From Rhynchonema sp. JSB1_4 (taxonomy: Eukaryota > Nematoda > Chromadorea > Monhysterida > Xyalidae), in contig JASAMV010007184.1 of NCBI GenBank assembly GCA_030248065.1, positions 1 through 64,000 of the forward strand: DNA of 64,000 nucleotides. The letters are read 5' to 3'. Made by a program: the position numbers and the translations under genes. Positions within the stretch are counted from its first letter, which is position 1, and each line of letters opens with the position of its first letter. Below, piece after piece: positions 54,401-64,000 of this stretch. A model generated the notes under the pieces. It was not told where the DNA came from. It saw nothing but the letters and a program-made list of their open reading frames with translations, and searched no databases.

Positions 54401-54678
54401 AAAATCAGGAACGTAAGTCACACTGTACATACATTAGGTCTCTCACATCACAACCTTTCTGGGATTGACCTGCGGAAGTGACTTGAAATCTACCAAGTCC
54501 GAAGTTTAATATACCTTCCTTGTGGTGTCCTTTTTGGAGAAACACTTGAACACTGTGACAATTTTTCAACAGTATAGCCAAAAGCCAAATTAACTATTAA
54601 CCTCCCGCTTACCACTCATGTTCGGTGAATATTCTGTATAGTGACCAAAAACCGATTCATACATGAGTAGATAGTACA

Positions 54679-55042
54679 GTATCCAGCCACGAACTCATGA
54701 GACGATTTATGTATTTTGAAGTTGATTTGAACGGATCCAATAATGTTCCGGTTCCACGTATTTGGGAAATGAAAGAAAGAGACATGCATGTATTTTTTAA
54801 AAACACGCTCTCCACCTCGGTGCGTAAATTCCCTTTGACTCCCAAAACATTTGTGTGGTGAACGATGTTGCTGTTCGCGTAAGCACGCAACAAATTGTGG
54901 TCAGCCAGCTGGAACGTGTCATCATGTCTCTCGGCCCAATCTCTTTCTTTTGTTTGCGAAAACCCGTGTATCTGGAGCATTTTTGAATCCGGCCAAGCAA
55001 GCTTTAAAAAAGTCGTCTCATGAGCTGGTGGCTGGACTTATA
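54679..55042 (-). mobile_element. MITE of TATAGTCC type, copy 2
   Basis: Ends: CCAGCCACGAACTCATGAG on the left and CTCATGAGCTGGTGGCTGG on the right. The interior is the reverse complement of the element at 60819-61181, with most positions alike. No intact ORF. Confidence 0.8.
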
Positions 55043-55657
55043 CAGTGAGTGGACTGCATATTCACTTCTAAAAAGCCACTTCCCAGTGAAATTGTACCAG
55101 TGCTAGACATTCACAACAACACAATCGAGCGATGTCAGTTTCACAATCGACGGTTTTCCTTTTGTGTGCGTCAAAATCGTGAAATCACGAATCGAATTTA
55201 CGCTTTCATCGCCGACTTTGTCCTGTTCTGAGACAGGCAATTCAACTCCGAACTCATTGTCTAAGTCCGGATGCTTATGCTCCGGTGTTAGCTGACAGTC
55301 ATTGCGCCATTTTGTTCCTCCACTCGCACCCACCGTGTCTGCATTGTTGTTGTTGTTCTTGTTTTTCGTTGCGTGCTTGACACAATATGGATGGTGTCGT
55401 GGACATTGTGTCGCTCCGGATGAATGTCGCGCACAACGTTGTCTGTTCCCACCGGACAAGAACAACTCCCCGTCGGCTGGTTGACTGTCGGCGCGTTTCG
55501 ATCGACGTGACGCCTATAGGAAAGAAAAAATACGTCATGAAAGGCCTTGGATGTCATGAAAATGCGGAGATTTAGTTTTCTTTAGTTCTTTTTTGTGTGA
55601 AAATCTTACATCTCACGCAAATAGATTTTGTGTACACATAAACATATTGTGTACGAT

Positions 55658-57674
55658 TCAAGTAAATGTGTGTTTGACCTGTAAAGTGGTGCGACGTGAA
55701 GCAAACGCACTGTCGGGGTCGAATCGAATGCAGGAACAACACATGAATGATGGACACACTTTGCGCAGTAGACGTCGGGCTTCGCGACGAAAGTCGTTGT
55801 TGCCGACGAAATAGATTATCAATCGTGTCGTGCCGGCGACTATTGATGACACGCTAAAGTGGTAGAAGGCTAATTATGGTGCAAACGCATAACTCTGATG
55901 CCACGGTGGAAATTTCCGCTTTGATAAATGGGCTCAATCAGAAGTCCAGTACCAACCAATAATCGCAGAGATTGCCTGAGCCTTGATACTAAACCAAAAG
56001 CTTAACTTAGCCGAAGCTACTGCAAAATGTTTGTGGTTCGTTGCGTGCCATTTGTGTTAAACTTGCCCTACATAGCTCAGACCTCTTCAAGGCCCTTGAC
56101 CAGTGCAAAAACACCAGTGTTCACTCACCTGGCAATGTCACTGGAGAGTGCGTAGAACTTTGGCTTCTTTATTAACGACTCGAAATCAATGAATTCCCAC
56201 AAAATGATGACAATATTGAGGGTGTTAGTGGTCAACCAGGTGAACACGATCAGCACCAGCATCACTGTCGATCGAGTCAGATTGCTGCCGCGGGGGATCG
56301 TTAGGCCATCGCCCATACTGCTTTGGGTCTGCAAAATGCCAGATGAAAAGTGGGGCACATGACATTCCGCCGTTCAAAGGAAACAGCCTTTTCAACTCGG
56401 CAACAACTCATTTGAATAGTATAACTCACAACTGATCCCTGGTTTGATGTTGCATTCGTGACCCCATGTCCGTTCATGTTGTGTGCCGTCAGTGGTGCAG
56501 TGATCAGTGCCCCACTCGTATCTGGCTGTTTGGTCAATTTTCTTAACACCCAAACAATGTGTGAGTTGCAGAAGGCTAGCACGCTGCAATTTGACAAATT
56601 TGAGATAAAGCTGAGCTAAATGAGATGAAAAAATGACTTAGAGAAGTGAGGGTGCGAACCTAAATGGAAGCAAATACGACACGATGTTTCGCGTGTAGAA
56701 CATGAAATACTTGTTGTAGAATGGAGTGTAGACCAGCCACGTCCGACCAAGATCGTACTCAGCCATTCCCGTGCAATTTGGCTTGTGAATAACCTAAGAA
56801 ATTTAGTCGCGGTTGACTTTCTGTGAAAATTCAAACCTTCTAAAACATTAACCTCCAGTTCCAGGAATATTGGTCCGCGTGTGAGAAGCCCAATCATAAA
56901 CGCTGTCAGCGCCACACCAAGTTGATGTTTCTCGAGGAACAAGTACACTTTTTTCAAGCTCGCAATCAAACTGCAAATTGAATTGAGAACGGCCTCTGAA
57001 ATCAGGTTGCAATTCTAACCCAACATTTACCGGCAGTATCTTTGTATGGTGGCTGCAACGATCAAATAGGCCGACGTTGTCATCACAACGTTACTGACGG
57101 CAAACATGGGTGTGACGTAATGGAACCAGGCAAAATAGAGCAACTCCGATTTGTAGTACTGCATTGCGATCATGACCACGACGAGTAACACAAACGAAAT
57201 AGCCATGAAAACATCGAATACGGACAGCCACAACATGTAGTATAGATTGTTGACGCCTGAAACGACGAGGTTATTTGGTTTCGTCTGACGTGAGAAAATA
57301 TGGGGCACGCGGTAGGAATTTCATTGCACGAGGTATTGTCACACGCGGTGCACTTTGGTTGGGGAAGGTGATGTCACACGCGCTTATAAAACCCACGCAC
57401 GCGATTCTCCTCGTTTGTCGGCTGTTAATAGTGTTGATAAAGGTTCAGGAAATGTTTTAATCAATTTATATAAATTCAAATAAGCAAAAATGTCTTTAAA
57501 CGAGAATACATCCCGCTCACCTCGCCTCGATCCATGCCTGAGCACCAGGAACACGAAAGTGTTGAATATGAATGAGATGATGCTGACGCTCGTGCCCAGC
57601 ACTACCACGATAGGAAACTTCTCCTCCACAAATGCAGTCGTGAATTCCTCGCAATCCTCCGTTGAGTCATTCAT
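55658..57674 (-). CDS. Class A (rhodopsin-like) GPCR, FMRFamide/neuropeptide receptor-like
   Basis: Seven exons on the minus strand (57674-57521, 57256-57031, 56970-56853, 56793-56660, 56583-56430, 56328-56129, 55853-55658) join in phase to about 393 residues. The short acidic N-terminus has a glycosylation site (NDS). TM1 is IVVVLGTSVSIISFIFNTFV, TM2 LWLSVFDVFMAISFVLLVVV, and TM3 ends AATIQRYCR, a variant of the DRY box. TM4 is LGVALTAFMIGLL. Loop 2 has a Cys (KPNCTG). TM6 is STVMLVLIVFTWLTTNTLNI. TM7 ends TTRLIIYFVGNNDFR in place of NPxxY. The Arg-rich C-tail has a Cys cluster (MCCSC) that could be palmitoylated. YVTP in TM3 and the TM7 variant resemble protostome FMRFamide-type receptors. 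The ligand is unknown. A signal-peptide-like ORF upstream (57978-57691, minus) was not joined. Confidence 0.8.
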
Positions 57675-58208
57675 ATCGTTCCTTCGCAGCTCAAATCACT
57701 TTGACGAGCGTTTGCAAAGTCATGATCATGTGACAAGCTGCCGTGATTCCATTAGTCACCTGGTTAGGTGGGCTTGTGGCAAACATTAACATCTGGAAAG
57801 TTGAAAGAAGACTCGTTTTCAGATCTGGAGGTCCCTGGTGTGAATTTAAAATAACAATTTGCTCATCAGTGATAGGTAGCCCAGCTAGACAGGAACTAAT
57901 TCCAAGCAAGATTATCACAATTGTCTCAGGCATGAAAGTCTTATGAAAGACACATTTTACCAGTTCATGTATGAGCAAAATTCACGTCATCAAGGATATG
58001 TTTACGTGAACAGGGCATACATACTATGTAGATGCACGAGTTTTTTTACTCGGCTGGACAGAGAAGCGTCATGTTGTCAGCAATTACCGCAGGAGTGACG
58101 TAGAGCTGGCACGCGCATGATGAGATGCTGGACCGTTTCAGTCAGGATTTAACCCAACAGCTTATGACAAACACAGATTACCAACTTCACAGAATGTATA
58201 ATCAAAAA

Positions 58209-58502
58209 TCATAATAAATCTTCGTTAGTTCGCATTGGTACGGGTCCGTAAACCATATTATAGAAAGCTGAGTTGGCTGTCCTGAAGAAAAAGGAAAGAT
58301 GGCGGTTGCATGAAGAGTGAAATCGAACAGCTTGAAGGTGAATTGGAACTCCAGTGAGATTCTTAATTCCCTGCTTTGTCTCGTACATCATCGAAAGCAG
58401 AAAAAGTACAACGCCCATGTATAGGTATGTACATAAGTGCCAGGACGAAGTGTACTTTTTTCCCAAACCGAGCCCAAACTCCAGTGTTACGAGGGTGGTC
58501 AT
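58209..58502 (-). CDS. Unrecognised membrane-type ORF, possible exon
   Basis: A 97-codon frame starts MTTLVTLEFGLGLGKKYTSS and has one hydrophobic segment (TYLYMGVVLFLLSMM). Within it lies a good acceptor (TTTTTCTTCAG on the minus strand), so it may be two exons of an unseen gene. No family is recognised. Confidence 0.2.
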   Translation of the reverse strand: MTTLVTLEFGLGLGKKYTSSWHLCTYLYMGVVLFLLSMMYETKQGIKNLTGVPIHLQAVRFHSSCNRHLSFFFRTANSAFYNMVYGPVPMRTNEDLL

Positions 58503-58820
58503 GTAGAGCGCTCAGGGTGTATTTCATGAGTCAGACTGCATTTCGTGGGAGCGGCTCAATGTTTGATTCTACCTAAACGGTTAAATCTAGCGAAGGCACC
58601 TGACAATTGATGGCACCAAAGTAACCCACATGACATCATTTTTCAACCGATTCTAACACGGCTTTCATGCCTTAATTGAGCGCAATAAATAATTTCCTTT
58701 GGCCCCAACTCAGGTGAGGATATGGTAGCGCATGTAGGGTATAATGTCACTCATCTCTAAGCTGCCAAGTATTCATGCTGCATACTTGGAATAAAGCTTT
58801 GCGCCACCGTACAAAACACA

Positions 58821-59233
58821 CAGGGTGACCCAACAAGTACGGAAACCCTTTTATGAGGCTCGATCTCTGCCGTTATTGTACATACGTAGAAACACCCTGA
58901 GCATTGCGTTCGAAAACGTGAGCGATCTAGGTTTTCGTGTTGAAATTTGATGTGATCAAGGGATTTACATTTAACGGAGGAGCTGAGCAAAGTACTGTGA
59001 AAGACTTTTGTCCGCACGATGCTTTTGCGTGAGTTGGAAGGCAGGCTAATTTAGTGCCGATCTGCTTCAAGGTTCCGTATATCTTATTCAGCAAAGACAC
59101 GTGAGGACACCAAATTTTTACCCACAAACTATGCAGGTCACCTGTGCTTTCGAAGGCAATCCTAGAAAATCCCCACGTGTTACCACGGCCTTGTGGTAAC
59201 GAAAGTTTTTCCGTACTTTTGGGTCACCCAGTG
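58821..59233. mobile_element. Mariner/Tc1-like relic
   Basis: CAGGGTGACCCAACAAGTAC, then GGAAA, on the left mirrors TTTCCGTACTTTTGGGTCAC, then CC, on the right. AGGGTGACCCAAAAGTA-type ends with possible TA flanks are typical of Tc1/mariner elements. The 410-bp length and broken frames make it non-autonomous. Confidence 0.55.
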
Positions 59234-60818
59234 CGTGTATAGGCAGATTGAAACGCTTCGGTTTTGTTCCAAACGGGTCCTTGGCCAAAGCATTGTGGAC
59301 TAGCACACTGGGTTTAATTGGAAGGGCAAACAATGCACAAAGGCTGAATGAACCTGCATGCTGGAGTATCAATCAGGATCATGTCACAACAATGCTTAGA
59401 CTCAGTTCCTCACTGACAGAGCAAACATGCATTTTCGACTTTTTTCCATCGAACCCATTCATATGGGAACTTGTGGGAGTTATACTTCGGTCCTGATGAC
59501 AGCTTGTTGGCTTAGATCGTTGGAATCCCTGGGTTAGGACCGTTCCTGTGCGAGACCAGACGGCGTGTGCGATTTAACCGGTACCATGGGTGCATATCAG
59601 ATGGACACTAATTCAAGTTATACCCAAGAACCACAAACATGCACTCATATTGACTGACAAATCGGTTCACGGATGTGTAGGTACCTTTGTTATAACATGA
59701 CTAGTACTCAAAACAGGCAAAAAAAGAGACCACAGTTATTACATGCCAGCACTTCATGCATTAGAACAATTTTCATGGTTCTCTGTACATGCATTACCTC
59801 GGCTGCCATAAACCTCAGCGACTTCAGTTAAGATGGGATTTTTAGGCACTCAAGCTGATGGAAAGCAGAACTGACTATTCAAGACAGAAAGTTGTATTTT
59901 TAGTTGAGACATCAGGACTCAAATGGAAACGGAACGTGTACCATCAGATATAACATGAATGGGCGGGGCATGGGAACGGTTATGAAACATAATGCCATGT
60001 GGTCCAGTATATGGTGGGAACTTCTACAAAGGTGAGTTACTGGAAACCGGAAACTGAATTTTCTGAATTCTGGAATGGCTACAGAATGAAAGCTTGCAAT
60101 TATAAGAAGCAATTTTATAGGTGACCAAGCGAATGCGTACACGCGGACGAGCCAACGAAATGCAATAACAGAAAAGCAATGAAAGGGTATCATTCAGCTG
60201 GACATTCAAGTTCAATTCAGGGCATGCAAAATCAGCAGTACCAAATGTTGGTGCGTTCTGTTCGAAACTCACTGCACAAGACAAGATTACTACGATTAGT
60301 GAGAACAAATCAATTTTGAATCTGGTAGCTCCTGAACTTAAAATAAGAATTAAAGTTATTCTTTCGACTTGTTCTTTTCTTGCAACTGCACGAAAATGAT
60401 TATGTACGTATACATAAGTTTGAGAGCTGGCGGGATGTGCGTTTGCAAAAAGAAATGGTACTAAAAAGAACAAGGAAAAGCAGCAATAATTATGCAGGAA
60501 GTGAACGAGATTCATACAAGAAAAAACAAATGACAAAGACAATGACCGATTAGCGGGCAATACTCCATTGTACTTTTAACGAAAAGGTCACAGCGATTTA
60601 GATAGACTTTGTTGGTGTTTTACACTTTGGAGCGAAAAAGCGGCCATTGGGCGTCGGTTAACAGGATTAACGGAGCGCTACAACTGTTGTAAATGGCCAT
60701 GTTTACGAGAGACAAAAGTCAGATATCGCATTACACTGGCGGATGTAAATTGAGGAACTCATTTGGGAGCAAACGAACTAGCCGTGTGGACATTGTGCGT
60801 GAATACGTATTACGTACA

Positions 60819-61181
60819 TATAGTCCAGCCACGTGCTCATGAGACGACTTTTTTTAAAGATTGGTTGGCCAGATTCAAAAATGCGCCGGCTACACGGATT
60901 TTCGCAAACAAAAGAAAGAGATTGGGCCGAGAGACATGATGACAAGTTCCAGCTGGCTGACCTCAATTTGTTGCGTGCTTACGCAGACAGCAACGTCGTT
61001 CAACACACAAATGTTTTGGGAGTCAAAAGGGAATTTACGCACCGAGATGGAGAGCGTGTTTTTAAAAAATACATGCGTTTCTCTTTCTTTCATTTCCGAA
61101 ACACGTGGAACCGGAACATTATTGGATCCGTTCAAGTCAACTTCAAAATAAGTCGTCTCATGAGTTCGTGGTTGGACTATA
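60819..61181 (+). mobile_element. MITE of TATAGTCC type, copy 3
   Basis: It runs from TATAGTCCAGCCACGTGCTC to the complement of TATAGTCCAACCACGAACTC, with a shared ATGAGACGACTT extension, about 33 bp per end. The interior matches 54679-55042 in reverse. A 135-codon frame crosses it but covers only repeat sequence. Confidence 0.8.
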
Positions 61182-61259
61182 CATACCCAGATATTACCTA
61201 TGGGCGTAAGAAAGTACACATGGTAGCAGGTCAAAGGTAAGGAGGGGTACCCATGAACC

Positions 61260-61745
61260 TTACCCATCTGGTAGACACATTAAGCCAACAGGCCGCAAGA
61301 CGTGCGATATTTCTTGGCTGCCGCAGAAAAACAGTGGCAGCCTTACCGGATACGTGATGACATCAATAAAATGCGAACACTTCTCCATACCTACATTACC
61401 TACACCTACACAATGTTGAGTTGAAAGCTTGCGTTTGAACCGACAGTAAAATATGACCATTATACACCATAGAAGTGTCGTAAGCCAAACATTATAAGGC
61501 CTGTAGAACTGCTTGGTACCCGACGACAAGGCTGTCAATGTGAACAGGTGATCGATTGCGGAACTCACAGGAACAGTTGTGCCGAAAACCAGTACAAAAA
61601 AACAGCTCCACACGACGACAAATAGGCAGGTATGAGGCGCTATAACTTGGAAATGCACCAGAAAACGTGACATGTTTGTGCCGGGACACCAAGATGGTAC
61701 ATTACTACACTTTGATGCCAGGCAAGTACATCCGAAAGTCTTCAT
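61260..61745 (-). CDS. Unrecognised membrane-type ORF
   Basis: A 161-codon frame with two hydrophobic segments (CLFVVVWSCFFVLVFG and VWLTTLLWCIMVIFYC) separated by a polar loop, then basic RFKRK. Splice-like signals (gtaggt) follow the second segment. It could be part of a multi-exon membrane protein on the minus strand. I do not recognise it. Confidence 0.22.
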   Translation of the reverse strand: MKTFGCTCLASKCSNVPSWCPGTNMSRFLVHFQVIAPHTCLFVVVWSCFFVLVFGTTVPVSSAIDHLFTLTALSSGTKQFYRPYNVWLTTLLWCIMVIFYCRFKRKLSTQHCVGVGNVGMEKCSHFIDVITYPVRLPLFFCGSQEISHVLRPVGLMCLPDG

Positions 61746-61749
61746 TAAA

Positions 61750-64000
61750 GTTCCGAAATGTGCATTCTGACCTTTTGTTCAGAAATAACTACACGTTGTA
61801 TGTGCGTCAACCTACCCATATTCATTGTTGGCTAAGATTTCGAACAATGTGACGCGCACAGACTTTGGTCTCTGCAAGATTTTGGATTTTTATTTGATGA
61901 CTGCCATAATTCACGCGAAAACACCAGAAAATTGGCTTGCTTTCGTGAGAAATGAGTCCTCTGCATATAGTTCTATGGTCGAAAATTGTACTCCAATTTG
62001 CACTTGTACTCGCAAACTCAATCGAATCCAAGCAGCCCATTTGGCTGAAAAGCGTGCGGGGGAACCAAAAAAATACGTGATTATGCGCTTCAAAAAACCA
62101 AAACAATAGAACTAACAAGATTTCGGGTGTTTTTTCGAACATGGTTGTCATTTGGAACACCATTGTAGATGCTAGTCTCACATGATGAATGACCTTAACG
62201 TTGCGTTTTATGTTATTGTCTGTATGTATACCGGGGGTATGTATCTACACCAGTACGAGCGCGAGTTTAAAGGTGGAATTATAATTGTCCGACGACTTGC
62301 TGCACCCAAAAGGTGGTCACCGACCAAGCGCCCAAATTTTACTTTGGATTTGGTGTGAGAGTGGCCGGAGGAGCCTCCCCCGACCCCCCTCCCCCATCCC
62401 GCAAGCCCCGTTCGTCGTTCCTGGATCGGTTTGATGCGCTTAGTTACACAGATTAAAGCACAAATATTTTAAACAGAATTAATTCGTTAAGTCGTTAATT
62501 AAGTCGTTTTTTTTGTCTTCGTTTTTGCCCCCCTCCGAAAACAGCGACAAAATGCCTTTTCATGTGTGTCTGCCCAGGAAATGTAATCGTGTGGTGGTTT
62601 TACGGTTTGGTACGGATAGTTTACAGACGTTGATTATTTTTCTTCATGTTTCATCTCTTTGCAATGATTATAAAGCACATTAATTTGCCCAACAGCCTCC
62701 CTAAAATTGCCGGGGTGAGGACGCCCTTCTATTTTTTTCTCTGGCATTAGTTTTTGGAAGAACGCGCACTGGGAACAGCGGAACGAAAGGAATGAAAGAA
62801 TAGAAGAGAGGAAATTCGCTGCCGCTGTTCTTTCATTCCATCACGGAACTGTATTGCGCGATACAATTTTCGTTCCGCCGCATGAGTATAACCGCGCCTT
62901 TGGAAAATGTGGGTTTCCTAAGCGTGCAGCAGTACTATGGATTCACCCTGCATTTTCTGGAGAGCAAGGTGACAGTGAATTCATAAAATTTGTGGCCGTA
63001 GCAAACAATAACAATCTCAACATAACACGGCTGCTTTTCGGGTGACCGATGAGGGGAAAAGCATTTTGAAACACGCTGATGACAATTTTACAAAAACTGG
63101 TCTTCGTCCACAAACCATCAAGATTACCTACCGCATTAGTTTTCGGAGGCTGAAATGTAACTAACTGTAAGTGATGACAATGACGTATGGCCTTGCCACA
63201 CACTCCGTGGAACTCTACGCGGGCAAAGCAAGCATCACGCCTTTGTAACGCTCGTTCTCATAGTGTACAATGTCCTGTCTGCCAAATGTGGGAATTCGCA
63301 CACATGCGCAAACCCGTTTGCTGACGTACATAATGCGTCCGTGAGCCAAACAAGACGAACACGGCAAGATTTACGCGCTTCAAGGTTCCGAAGACATAAG
63401 CAGCATGAAATCTAGGTACTGTGCAGTATGAGTTCCGTGCCTTATGTAATTGACTCAGAAAGATGATAGGGAGCCAATATCGCTCGAAAAGAAATGTGCA
63501 AAGCCCAATGTCAATGATAATGCTGCTGATGATAGGGTTAATCAAATAAATCGGGATTGAATGGAATCTAAGAAGCTACGGTAATCAGAGACATTGTACC
63601 AAACACGAATTCCGTGACGTTTGGGGCAAAAAATTACATATAGGCACAATTTTTTCTGAAAATTTCTGATGCATATGTTTTCAGTCAGTGCAGCCGAAGT
63701 TTCGATCCCGGGATTATTTGTGGGCACCTTGCGTTTTAGGCCTGGGCCAGGATCAGCCACTGTCGGATAGCAGCCTCATCCTCCCATTGGCAATTGGTTT
63801 GTCCAGAGCAGCAGCAGATCTACATGAGACATGAAACTATGGGTACGTTCAAAGACAGAATCCTCAGCAAACGTTTCACAGATTGATAACAGATGAGTTT
63901 GGCTCAGAGAAGTCTGCTTGAGACAGCTTCATACTGTAGACGTACACAATAGCATTGGAGTCGACGAAATGTGTCCTAAGTGATAGTGATGATTAGCAAA
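61750..64000. other. Right edge of window, no recognised gene
   Basis: Only short ORFs without family resemblance. A C-rich patch lies at 62370-62400. A small fold-back lies at about 62770-62880 (AACAGCGGAACGAAAGGAAT with CTGTTCTTTCATTCC and TTCGTTCCGCC). Confidence 0.5.

Noticed and set aside
57691..57978. Signal-peptide-like minus-strand frame upstream of the GPCR
   Set aside because: No in-phase donor to the GPCR first exon was found, and the GPCR has its own ATG with glycosylation site.
60833..61240. 135-codon frame at a TATAGTCC MITE
   Set aside because: It is mostly repeat sequence, shared with the inverted copy at 54679 where the frame is broken.

Overview
This window is nuclear DNA of a bilaterian animal, most likely a protostome invertebrate. 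The genes carry many spliceosomal introns (GT..AG, mostly 50-500 bp, a few of several kb). They include a cholinergic locus, Rho GTPases, a CES-2/PAR-type bZIP factor, a SPEC3/Stum membrane protein and a neuropeptide-type GPCR. I cannot fix the phylum from sequence alone. No rRNA, tRNA, CRISPR or prokaryotic operon was seen. Coding models were built by joining exons in phase by eye, so each needs transcript support.

Layout. (1) 255-3985, + strand: an ARM/HEAT-like, then TIR, then SAM protein, cut off by the left edge. (2) 4385-5829, +: a Stum/SPEC3 four-helix-type membrane protein. (3) 6.0-11.2 kb: a nest of non-autonomous hAT-like elements, several with perfect 8-bp target-site duplications and G/C-rich subterminal tandem repeats. 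(4) 11797-20250, +: RhoA/Rho1 in four exons, with a 2.5-kb hAT-like insertion in intron 2. (5) 20.3-30.4 kb: no recognised gene, but three large fold-back repeats and a MITE. (6) 30453-33391, +: a bZIP factor. (7) 35378-37746, +: a second, divergent Rho GTPase with the RhoA intron pattern, an Asp at the position of Ras Gly13 and a shortened Rho insert. (8) 37.9-43.9 kb: no recognised gene, several fold-backs. (9) 43904-53346, +: vesicular acetylcholine transporter followed by choline acetyltransferase, the conserved cholinergic gene pair. (10) 55658-57674, - strand: a class A GPCR in seven exons. (11) 57.7-64 kb: MITEs and a mariner-like relic, plus two weak membrane-type ORFs.

How the genes work together. 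VAChT and ChAT make and package acetylcholine and are expected to be co-transcribed. The other genes have no evident functional link beyond neuronal or cytoskeletal roles. The two Rho genes look like an old tandem duplication now separated by the bZIP gene.

Repeats dominate the non-coding sequence. Besides the hAT families there are palindromic MITEs with central inverted CCAAT boxes, a TATAGTCC-ended MITE family and three fold-backs of about 550-610 bp. There are also at least ten copies of a 60-bp dispersed sequence and at least 15 exact copies of the 10-mer TGATGTTTCA.
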